Origin: DASXKD01 sp963734725
Lineage (GTDB): Bacteria; Actinomycetota; Actinomycetes; Streptosporangiales; Streptosporangiaceae
Direction of reading: 5' to 3'
Assembly (NCBI GenBank): GCA_963734725.1
Contig: CAVTIX010000013.1
Coordinates: forward strand, 1 to 64,000
DNA: 64,000 nucleotides
Made by a program: the position numbers and the translations under genes. The number at the start of each line of letters is the position of its first letter. Within the stretch, counting starts at the first letter, position 1. The notes below the pieces were generated by a model. The model was not told the origin of the DNA, made no database searches, and saw only the letters and a list, made by a program, of their open reading frames with translations. Positions 51,392-59,365 of the stretch are shown piece after piece.

Positions 51392-52267
51392 ATGCGGCGC
51401 ATCATCGTTGCGGCGGCTGCCACCACGCTCATCGGCGCCGTAGTGGCGGCTTGCGGCACCACCTCATCCAACGCCGGCGGCAGCGGCGGCTCGTCCCCGT
51501 CCGCCTCGGCGGCAAGCTGCTCGAACGCCTCGATCCAGAAGGACCTGTACACCAAGGGCGTGCTCACGGTCGCGACCGACAACCCGGTCTTCACGCCGTG
51601 GTTCGAGAAGAACAAGCCGTCCAACGGCCAGGGCTACGAGAGCGCCGTCGCCTACGCGATCGCCCACCAGCTCGGCTTCAGCAACTCCAAGGTGGTGTGG
51701 GTCACCGAGCCGTTCAGCAGCTCGTACGCCGCTGGGCCGAAGAAATTCGACTTCGACATCAACGAGATCTCCTACACGCCGCAGCGCGCGCAGGCGGTCA
51801 CGTTCTCCAACAGCTACTACGACGTGCAGCAGGCCATCGTCGCGCTCAAGGGCGCCCCGATCGTCGCCCACCACACTCCGGCCGACCTGAAGAAGTATCT
51901 CTACGGCGACCAGGTGGGGACCACCGGCCTGACCTACATCGCCAACAACATCCAGCCGACCCAGCAGCCGAGGGTCTTCGACACGCTCAGCGAGGTGTCC
52001 GCCGCGCTGGAGGCGCACCGGATCGACGCCCTGGTCACCGACACCCCCACCGCGCAGTACATGGCCTCGGCGCAGCTCAAGCACGCGGTCCTGGTGGCGC
52101 AGTTCCCGTCGGTGGGCGAGCACTACGGACTGCTGTTCCACCTGGGCAACCCGCTGGTGACCTGCGTGAACAAGGCGATCGCCACGCTGAAGGCCAACGG
52201 CACGCTGCACCAGCTGCAGCAGAAGTACCTGCAGGTCTACCTGACGTTCCCCACCATCCAGCCCTGA
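51392..52267 (+). CDS. ABC transporter substrate-binding lipoprotein (amino-acid type, SBP_bac_3)
   Basis: A 291-residue lipoprotein: signal peptide with lipobox IGAVVAAC (Cys near residue 21), a Gly/Ser linker, then the solute-binding fold with LTVATDNPVFTPWFEKN, FDFDINEISYTPQRAQAVTF and VDALVTD-like IDALVTDTPTAQYMAS. It captures a polar amino acid or related small acid outside the membrane for import. ATG 51392 has GGGGAAG upstream. The permease GTG follows seven bases after its stop. Ligand specificity cannot be read from sequence. Confidence 0.92.
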   Translation: MRRIIVAAAATTLIGAVVAACGTTSSNAGGSGGSSPSASAASCSNASIQKDLYTKGVLTVATDNPVFTPWFEKNKPSNGQGYESAVAYAIAHQLGFSNSKVVWVTEPFSSSYAAGPKKFDFDINEISYTPQRAQAVTFSNSYYDVQQAIVALKGAPIVAHHTPADLKKYLYGDQVGTTGLTYIANNIQPTQQPRVFDTLSEVSAALEAHRIDALVTDTPTAQYMASAQLKHAVLVAQFPSVGEHYGLLFHLGNPLVTCVNKAIATLKANGTLHQLQQKYLQVYLTFPTIQP

Positions 52268-52273
52268 GTTCCG

Positions 52274-53210
52274 GTGGCGCTGAGCGGGAGCCCGCCCCCG
52301 GGCTCGGCCGGGTCCCCGCCCGCGGGCTCAGCCGGGAACCCGCCCCCGGGGTCGTTCGCGCGGAGCGGGCGCGGGGCCAGGCTGCTCGGCGGCCGGAGCG
52401 GGACCGTCATCTCGACCGTCAGCACCCTCGTCGTGCTCGGCGCCCTGGTCGCGATCTTCCTGCTGGCGCCCGGCGCGCGGGCGGTGGAGCACGAGTTCTT
52501 CAGCCCGCAGCACATGTGGCAGGCGTTCATCGGCGACCCGCAGCAGGGCTACTACTCGGTGGGCGCCGCGATCTGGCTCAACATCAGGATGTTCATCGTC
52601 GCCGAGGTGCTGATCCTGCTCCTGGCCCTGCTGATCGCCCTGATCAGGCAGTCCGTGCATCCCGCGCTGTTCCCGATCAGGATCCTCGCCACCGGTTACG
52701 TTCAACCTCTTCCGCGGCGTGCCGCTGATCCTGGTGATCTTCGCTATCGGGCTGGGCGTCCCGGCGCTGAGCCTGCCGGTGGTGTCCAGCCAGTCCAACG
52801 CGGTCTACGGGGTGACCGCCCTGGTGCTGTCCTACTCCGCCTACGTCTCGGAGGTGTACCGGGCCGGGCTGAACTCGGTGCACCAGAGCCAGGTGGCGGC
52901 GGCCTGGTCGCTCGGCCTGCCGCAGCGGCAGGCGCTGCGTTACGTCATCTTGCCGCAGGCGGTGCGGAACATCATCCCGCCGCTGCTCAACGACTTCATC
53001 AGCCTGCAGAAGGACACCGCCCTGGTCGGCGTCCTGGGCACCATCGAGGCCAACAAGGCGGCCGAAATCTACAGCGAGCAGGTGTTCAACTTCTCCAGCT
53101 TCACCGTGGCCGCCATACTGTTCCTGATCCTCACCATCCCGCTGGCGCGGTTCACCGACCGGTTGATCGAACGGGACCGCCGCCGGCGTCTCGCCGGGGC
53201 CACGCCATGA
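52274..53210 (+). CDS. Amino-acid-type ABC transporter permease, frameshifted
   Basis: GTG 52274 begins a Pro/Gly/Ser-rich tail (about 30 residues) and a first hydrophobic helix (ISTVSTLVVLGALVAIFLLA). After SVHPALFPIRILATG the frame must change near 52697; the second part FRGVPLILVIFAIGLGVPAL, YSAYVSEVYRAGLNSVHQSQ and AAAWSLGLPQRQALRYVILP (EAA loop) is the normal His/Glu/Gln-type permease. With one base restored the protein is about 311 residues. The stop overlaps the ATPase ATG. A dead permease would silence an otherwise intact transporter, so a sequencing indel is likely. Confidence 0.88.
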
Positions 53211-53977
53211 CCGCCGGAGACCCAGTGGCCGGCGGCGAGGCGGTCCGGATCGAGGGGCTGCACAAGTCGTTCGGCGCCAACAAGGTGCTCAAGGGCATCG
53301 ACCTGACCGTCGCCACGCACGAGGTGGTCTGCCTGATCGGGGCGTCCGGCTCCGGCAAGTCCACGCTGCTGCGCTGCGTGAACCTGCTGGAGCCGATCGA
53401 CTCCGGGCAGATCAGCCTGTGGGGACAGGAGATCACCGGGCCCGGCATCAACCCGAACCTGGTGCGCAGACAGGTGGGGATCGTGTTCCAGTCCTTCAAT
53501 CTCTTCCCGCACATGACCGTCCTGCGCAACGTGACCCTCGCCCCGACCCGGGTCCGGCGCCTGTCCCGGGCCGAGGCGAACGAGGACGCCCGGGCGCTGC
53601 TGGCCAGGTTCGGCCTGGCGGACAAGGAAGCCGACTTCCCCGACCGGCTGTCCGGCGGGCAGCAGCAGCGGGTCGCGATCGTCCGGGCGCTGGCCATGAG
53701 GCCGCAGCTCATGCTGCTCGACGAGGTCACCAGCGCGCTCGACCCGGAACTGGTGGCCGAGGTCCTCGACGTGATCAGAGAACTGGCCGCCACCGGCATG
53801 ACCATGATCATCGCCACGCACGAGATGGGTTTCGCCCGGGACATCGCCCGCCGGGTGTGTTTCCTGGAGGAGGGGCGGATCATCGAGGACGCCCCGCCCG
53901 CGGAGCTTTTCGCCAGCCCGCGGGACGAGCGGACGAGGCGGTTCCTGCGCCGGATCGTGGACGCCGGCCGGCTCTGA
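53207..53977 (+). CDS. Amino-acid-type ABC transporter ATP-binding protein
   Basis: A 256-residue ATPase with Walker A GASGSGKST, Q-loop VFQSFNLFPHMTVLRN, signature LSGGQQQRVAI, Walker B LMLLDEVTSALD and switch histidine in IIATHEMGFARD, the pattern of GlnQ/HisP-like subunits. ATG 53207 overlaps the permease stop (ATGA), giving the order binding protein, permease, ATPase in one operon. It powers import of the ligand bound by the lipoprotein. Fully intact. Confidence 0.95.
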   Translation: MTAGDPVAGGEAVRIEGLHKSFGANKVLKGIDLTVATHEVVCLIGASGSGKSTLLRCVNLLEPIDSGQISLWGQEITGPGINPNLVRRQVGIVFQSFNLFPHMTVLRNVTLAPTRVRRLSRAEANEDARALLARFGLADKEADFPDRLSGGQQQRVAIVRALAMRPQLMLLDEVTSALDPELVAEVLDVIRELAATGMTMIIATHEMGFARDIARRVCFLEEGRIIEDAPPAELFASPRDERTRRFLRRIVDAGRL

Positions 53978-54103
53978 CTGGCCGGGCGGTTGCGCGGCGA
54001 CGCGCCGTCCGGCGCGACGCGTTAATGCGTTGATGTCCGGGCCCTGTGCTGAGATATACAAGAAGGTGACACTCGGTGGTTCCCGGGATGTCCGGCCCGC
54101 CGA

Positions 54104-54163
54104 AGAAGAGCGCGAATCTAGATGCGGGGCATGAGAAGAGCGCGAATCTAGATGCGGGGCATG
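54104..54163 (+). repeat. Exact 30-bp tandem duplication at a gene start
   Basis: The 30-base unit beginning AGAAGAGCGCGAATCTAGAT and ending GCGGGGCATG is present at 54104-54133 and 54134-54163 with no differences. The second copy carries the start codons of the membrane-hydrolase gene, so the gene has a duplicate leader with an extra ATG. Confidence 0.85.
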
Positions 54164-56058
54164 GACGAGGAGCCGCAGCGGGCCAGCTTGCGGGGCGACC
54201 GGTTCCTGGCGCACCGAGGCCTGATCGCAGTGTGTTGCGGTACGGCCATGGCCGAGGCCGGTCTGCTGGTGCTGTTCGCGCCCGCCGCCCGCGGCCTTGC
54301 CCCTCAGGTCACCGCTCTCCCGCCGCTGGCGATCTTTCACGACCTGCGCTGGCTGTACAGCGCCCAGCGGTCCTGGCTCTGGTTCGCCCTGCTGCTCGCC
54401 GGGCTGGTGGCCGCCCGGTCCGCGCTGAACACCGTGCTGGTACGGCTGGCGTGGCCGGTACACCTAACGAAACCGCCGCTGGCCGCCCTGCGCAGCGCGC
54501 TCGTCGTCACCACGCTGGCCTGCCTGCTGATGTCCCCGCTGGTCAGCCTGACCTTCGGGGTGGCCATCCTGCCCTTCTCCTGGCCATTCCTCGCCCTGCT
54601 ACCGGCCATGCTGCTCATCGCGCTGCCGCTGAGCCACGCCGGGGCGGCCGGCGCCTGGTGGCGGACCCTGCCACCGGCCTCGGCCGCATGGTGGCTGTTC
54701 GCCGAGTTCGCCGTGCTCACCATGGCCGCCGCGGCCGCCGGGGCGCTGCCCGTACCGGACGCGATACCGGTGGCCGGCCTGGCGGGCCTGGTGAACGCGT
54801 GGGCCTGGCACGGCCTGACCGCCGCGGTCGCACGGTCCGCCCGGCCGCGCCCGGCCGGGCGAGAACTGGCCGGGCAGGAGCTTGCCAGTCAGGAGCCGAC
54901 CAGGCGACAACTAGCCGGACCGGTGCCAACGGGACGCGCGCCAGCCGGACCGGAGCCAGCGGGACGCACGCCAGCCGGACCGGAGCCGGTCGGCCTGGAG
55001 TTGGCCGGCCCGCGCCGGCGGTGGTGGCGGCCGCGGCACCGGCCGGGCTGACGGCGCACCGGATTCCCGCGGGGCCCATGGCCCTGGCCGTGGTCATCGC
55101 CACGATCATCGCGCTGACCAGGCTGATCTTCGTCCTCAGCGGCCCTATCCCGGTTGGGCACCCGGCGCCGACCATGGCCTGGGTGGCCGGGACCACGGGG
55201 ACGGCCCGGCAAGCCCACGCGATCCTCGGCACCCGGCATCACCCGGTGCTCGAGATCGCCGGTTTCGGCTCCTGGTGCTGCGGCCAGAACCAGGCGCTGG
55301 CCAAAGCACTCCCGGGCACCGTAGTGCAGCAGTTCTCCTACCGCGGCACCAACAGCCGCGGCCAGCCGCTGCCCTACGGGTGGAAGGCTGGCAACTTGCC
55401 ACTGCCGGTGCTCGGCGACCGGATCGCCGCACAAGCCCAGCGGCTGCACATGCAGACGGGCCAGCCCGTGGACATCGTGGCGGAAAGCGAGGGCAGCCTC
55501 GGCGTAGATGCGATGCTCGCGCGCCACCCCCATGCCCCCGTGGGATCGGTGGTCCTGCTCAGCCCGATTGTCGCGCCCGGCCAGTCCGGCTACCGCGGAG
55601 GCAGCGGCACCGGCCTGGTCACCGGGGACGAACTGCACGCGCTGATCTGGTTCGTCGGCGGGCTCTCCCCGTTCGGGACGGCCGGCGCGCAGACCCTGAT
55701 CAGCTCGGTGAACAGCGTCGGCGCCCGGTTCGCCGCGGCGGCCGCCCACCACGCTCCGGTACGCCTGCTGGAAGTCGTCCCGCTCGCCGACGCGGTGACC
55801 CTGCCCGCCTGCCCGCTGCCGCCCAACGTGGTGGTGATCCCTGCGTTCCACGGCGAACTGCTCAGCGACCCGGCGGCCCTGCAGACGGCCCGCCGGTTCC
55901 TCACCGGCCGAACGGTCACCGGGGTACCCGAGCTGCGGGCCACCGCCGAGATCATGGCCGCCGCCGCCAGCGCATGGCGGATGCCGGAAAGCGCCGCGCC
56001 CTCCCCGCCGTGCGTTGCCGGATCCGGGGCGCCCGGTTCCGGGCGCGGTAAGCGCTAA
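54161..56058 (+). CDS. Multispanning membrane protein joined to a C-terminal alpha/beta hydrolase-like domain, frameshifted
   Basis: The N-terminal 230 residues contain about five hydrophobic helices (LIAVCCGTAMAEAGLLVLFA, WLWFALLLAGLVAARSALN). A linker of GPxPAGRxPAG-type repeats follows (about 54860-55000). Near 55010 the frame changes; the second frame has another helix (PMALAVVIATIIALTRLIFV) and then an external hydrolase-like domain with LEIAGFGSWCCGQNQALAKA, VDIVAESEGSLGVDAML (nucleophile serine in ESEGS) and VVVIPAFHGELLSD. ATG 54161 or 54152 starts it. I do not recognise a named family; a membrane-anchored lipase or esterase is the best guess. Confidence 0.6.
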
Positions 56059-56146
56059 GCAGCACGCGCCATCCGGCGGCGGGCAACCACAACCGGCAGC
56101 CGGTAACCCGGCCACCACGTAACCCGGCTGCCCGGGTTACCCCCGG

Positions 56147-56650
56147 CTACCCGGCCGGGGAAAATAAGGTGGCCGGCCGCACGGCCCGGTTAGGGTGCCG
56201 GGCCTCCCAGCGGCCCTGCTGGAACCGCAGGTCGAAGCGCTCAAGCTCGCGGCCCCGGGCGCCGAGACCGGCCACCGAGTCGAGCAGTTCCTCGCGCGGC
56301 AGCAGCAGCGCGGCAAAACGCACTTCGGGGATCTCGGCACAGTCGTACAGCGGCACGTCCCTCGTGCTGCCGCCGTGTACCCGCAACTCCAGCCGCCGGA
56401 CCTTCGGATCCACCCGGGCAAGCAGCGCCCGCGGCCCCTCCTCGCTGCCGCTGGTGGTGACGTTCAGCAGGCGGCCCGGGTACAGCGGCGGCCCGGAGGA
56501 AGCCCCGAGGTGAAGGATCCGCCCACCCGAGTCGGTGAGCCTGATCATGCTTAACAAATCACCGTCGCGCGGTTCATCACGCCGCGCCCAGATGACCCAC
56601 GAAACCCCGGCTTCCTCGGTTCCCGCGGCGACCACGTGCCGTCCATCCAT
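56147..56650 (-). CDS. Hypothetical protein
   Basis: A 167-residue soluble protein starting MDGRHVVAAGTEEAGVSWVI. It looks beta-rich, with GGRILHLGASSGPPLYPGRL and VRRLELRVHGGSTRDVPLYD, and ends VRPATLFSPAG. I do not recognise it. The GTSGSEEGP region could be a surface loop. It is convergent with the membrane hydrolase gene and has an AT-rich 190-base region upstream (56651-56841). Confidence 0.55.
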   Translation of the reverse strand: MDGRHVVAAGTEEAGVSWVIWARRDEPRDGDLLSMIRLTDSGGRILHLGASSGPPLYPGRLLNVTTSGSEEGPRALLARVDPKVRRLELRVHGGSTRDVPLYDCAEIPEVRFAALLLPREELLDSVAGLGARGRELERFDLRFQQGRWEARHPNRAVRPATLFSPAG

Positions 56651-56841
56651 GCGGCCCTCCCATGCCCCCCGCGAGCCATCCCCTATCCGGGGGGGAGTTT
56701 ACCGTCAGTGACATGGGTTTAGGTGCGAAAACTTCAGCCCACCCGGAAAATGGCTAGCTGACCTGCTACTTTATCTAATCCAGTGTGGTAAGGGCTTTGC
56801 GTTGTGTAATAATTTTGCCGCGCTTCTATAACGGATTGTAA

Positions 56842-57039
56842 TCAGCGCACGCGGTGGCGGGTACGTAGCCCCACGACGGTGAGCGCCAGGCCGGCCAGCG
56901 CGACCAGCGGGCCGATGACCGCCCACACGGTCGCCCCGCTCATGAAGCTGCCCCCCACATATCCCAGGCCCTGCAGCGTCCAGACCAGCCCCGCCAGCGT
57001 GGCGGCGACGCCCATCACCACAAGCAGGATCTTCCTCAT
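56842..57039 (-). CDS. Small two-helix membrane protein
   Basis: A 65-residue protein starting at ATG 57039 with GAAGGGG upstream. Two hydrophobic segments (ILLVVMGVAATLAGLVWTLQ and ATVWAVIGPLVALAGLALTV) are joined by a short Gly-rich loop; the C-terminus is basic (GLRTRHRVR). Such small proteins are common in actinobacteria and have no known function. The gene lies divergent from the mscL start at 57314. Confidence 0.7.
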   Translation of the reverse strand: MRKILLVVMGVAATLAGLVWTLQGLGYVGGSFMSGATVWAVIGPLVALAGLALTVVGLRTRHRVR

Positions 57040-57362
57040 CGCCGGGCCCCTTCCCGCGGTCGCTTCCAGGTGCCTGCCGCCGCCCGGATAGTGTCCCGCT
57101 CCATCATGAACGGGCCAGCCACGGCGCTCGTTCAACCGGCGGCGCACCGGCCGGGAATCCGGATGTCCAGGGTTCGGGCGCCCGCACCGCCGCGTTGCCG
57201 CTTCTCCGGCCTGGCCGCAACGATATGGTCGGCATCCACGGCCGGGCGGCTCGCTCGCTCCCCCGCATCTCGCCGCCCGGAGCCAGCGGGGACGGCTAGG
57301 GAGGGTAGGAAGCATGATCACCGGGTTCAAGAACTTCCTCATGCGGGGCGACATCGTCACAG

Positions 57363-58951
57363 CTTGCCGTTTAACCTGCGGGTTTGCGCCGTGCGGTGAG
57401 GCTGAGTTCTCTTCTGGTGGATTTGCCGACGTCGTGGCGGGGTGCGGGGCGGCGGTTCTTCGACCCTGGCGGCCGGCCGGGGCCGGGCTTGCCGGGTTTT
57501 GGCGCACCGGCTGGGCAGGGGACCGTCGCGCGGATGTTTCTAAACCCCCGGCGGACCCGGGCCGGGGTGAGCCGCCCGGGCGGGGCGGGGCGTTCCCAGG
57601 GCAGGCGCAGGTCGTCGGCGAGGGGGCGGGCGAGGCGGAGTTGGGCATGGGCGGTGATGATCAGCCAGGTCCACAGGTCTGCCGCGGGCGGGCCGCGGAG
57701 TTTCGGGGCGGTCCAGCCGAGGACCTGCTTATAGAGCCGGAAGGTATGTTCAAGATCAAATCGGCGCAGGAACGCTTGCCATAGCCGGTCCACGCCGGCG
57801 GGCAAGGCGCCAGTGACCGAACACCAGAGCCACACGGGCTTGGGGTCCCGGTTGCCGGGCAGGTGATCGACCTGCAGGCGGATCAGAGTTCCCTCGATGA
57901 CCGGCAGGTCACCGTCGTAATCCAGCCAGGCGGCGCGATGTGTGAGCCGCGGATGTACCCGGTCCCACGCGGTGGCGGCGGCGGTCCCGTACCGGGTGGT
58001 CACCGTGCTGGTGGTGACCTGCGGGGCTGGCCATGTCGCGGGGTCGGCCAGGGCCAGCTCGCTGCCGTGCTTGCGGGGCCGGCCCACGGTGCCGGGCGGG
58101 CGCGGCGGCGCGGGCAGCTGCATTACCCGGTCAGACCGCAGCCGCCCCAGCAGTTCTGCGGGGAGATCGGCGAGCAGCCAGGCAAGCCTGGTCACGTCGT
58201 AGCCGGCGTCGAAGATGACCAGAATGGGCGGGTCGCCGTCATGCCAGTGCCCGGCTTCGATCAGCCGGGTGATGAGGTCGCGGACCTGGGCGGCGGTGAC
58301 CGCGGTCTCGTCGTCATCAGGGCCCAGGCGCACCGCATCCAGCACCGAGGTCCAGGACGTGCGGCCTGGCTCCAGCGCGGCGATCACCGAGTATGGCCAG
58401 CCCGGGATCATCTGCGCCTGCCCCTTGCCCCGCCCGTAGACGTGGCAGAACAACCGGTCCGCGCTGGTCGCCGCCCCCGGCCGCAGCCAGTTGCTCACAT
58501 CCACCGCCAGCATCAGCCGTCCATCCGCGGCGCGCGGTAATGGCAGCCCGGCCAGGCAGCGCCGCAGTCGGCCGATGTTGATCCGGCCCTGGTTCACCGC
58601 GTCATACAGCGCGCCATGGCCGCGCCGGTGCTCCGGGGCCAGCGACAGCCCGGCCAGCGTCGTCACCGGCCCGCCCGCGCACAGCACCGCATCTGTCAGC
58701 TCAAACAGTTCATCACGCCGGGCGGTCAGGCACGCGTGGAAGTCAAGCCGGAACCGCGACAGCACGGCGAGTGGCCCGGCACCGGCATCTGCTGGCAAGC
58801 TGTTCATCACGGCCTTCGTTTGTGATCTTTGTCCTTTGGCGAGAACAAATGATCACGCGGAGGCCGCACTTACCTGCGGCGACACGCCGGAGTCACCCAG
58901 CACAAGATCCGCAAAGCACCCAGGTCTCAGCCGGGCAGGTTAAACGGCAAG
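57363..58951 (-). mobile_element. Insertion sequence with perfect 17-bp inverted repeats and a 5-bp target duplication
   Basis: CTTGCCGTTTAACCTGC at 57363-57379 is repeated exactly as its reverse complement at 58935-58951. CACAG flanks the element on both sides (57358-57362 and 58952-58956). It carries one intact transposase gene whose stop codon lies inside the left repeat. The perfect ends and duplication point to recent insertion. Confidence 0.95.
57371..58810 (-). CDS. IS transposase (NF041680-like)
   Basis: A 479-residue DDE-type transposase, start GTG 58810 with GAAGG upstream. DDE parts are MLAVDVSNWLRPGAATSADR (first Asp), PPILVIFDAGYDVTRLAWLL (second Asp) and FLRRFDLEHTFRLYKQVLGW (Glu). 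The C-terminal tail is Pro/Lys/Arg rich (GPGRPPGSKNRRPAP), as usual in this family. It is unbroken, in contrast to the other transposases in the window, so the element may be active. The TAA stop at 57371-57373 is inside the inverted repeat. Confidence 0.9.
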   Translation of the reverse strand: MMNSLPADAGAGPLAVLSRFRLDFHACLTARRDELFELTDAVLCAGGPVTTLAGLSLAPEHRRGHGALYDAVNQGRINIGRLRRCLAGLPLPRAADGRLMLAVDVSNWLRPGAATSADRLFCHVYGRGKGQAQMIPGWPYSVIAALEPGRTSWTSVLDAVRLGPDDDETAVTAAQVRDLITRLIEAGHWHDGDPPILVIFDAGYDVTRLAWLLADLPAELLGRLRSDRVMQLPAPPRPPGTVGRPRKHGSELALADPATWPAPQVTTSTVTTRYGTAAATAWDRVHPRLTHRAAWLDYDGDLPVIEGTLIRLQVDHLPGNRDPKPVWLWCSVTGALPAGVDRLWQAFLRRFDLEHTFRLYKQVLGWTAPKLRGPPAADLWTWLIITAHAQLRLARPLADDLRLPWERPAPPGRLTPARVRRGFRNIRATVPCPAGAPKPGKPGPGRPPGSKNRRPAPRHDVGKSTRRELSLTARRKPAG

Positions 58952-59365
58952 CACAGTGGCCGTCGGGCTCGCCGTCGCGCTCGCGTTCAGCGCGCTCATC
59001 GCCGCATTCACGGCCAATATCATCAGCCCGATAGTGGCGCGGGCCCAGGGCGGCCATTCCGTTGGCCTGGGCATTCAGCTTGGAAACGACAACAACCATG
59101 CGACGTTCCTGAACATTGGCGCCCTGATCTCCGCGATCATCTACTTCATCGTCTTCATGCTGGTCGTTTACTACGTGATCGTCGTCCCTTACCGGCGGAT
59201 CCAGGCCCGGCGAGGCATCACCGTGTTCGGCCCGGCCGCCCCGGTCAAGACCTGCCCGGCCTGCCTGTCCGCCGACCTGCCGGAGGCCGCGCTCAAGTGC
59301 AAGTACTGCGGCACGGACCAGCCTTCGCCCGCCCCGGCCTAGGGCATGCCAGCAGGACTCTGGCG

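Larger units (their letters stand above)
57314..59342 (+). pseudogene. mscL: Large-conductance mechanosensitive channel MscL, split by an IS
   Basis: Codons 1-16 (MITGFKNFLMRGDIVT) lie at 57314-57362, with AGGGAGGG upstream. After the IS the frame resumes with VAVGLAVALAFSALIAAFTA (TM1) and later ALISAIIYFIVFMLVVYYVI (TM2). Removing the IS and one copy of the CACAG duplication restores a perfect 145-residue reading frame. The C-terminus ends in a zinc-ribbon-like CPACLSADLPEAALKCKYCG, an add-on found in some actinobacterial MscL proteins. MscL opens under membrane tension to vent solutes during hypo-osmotic shock. As it stands the gene cannot make a channel. Confidence 0.93.
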
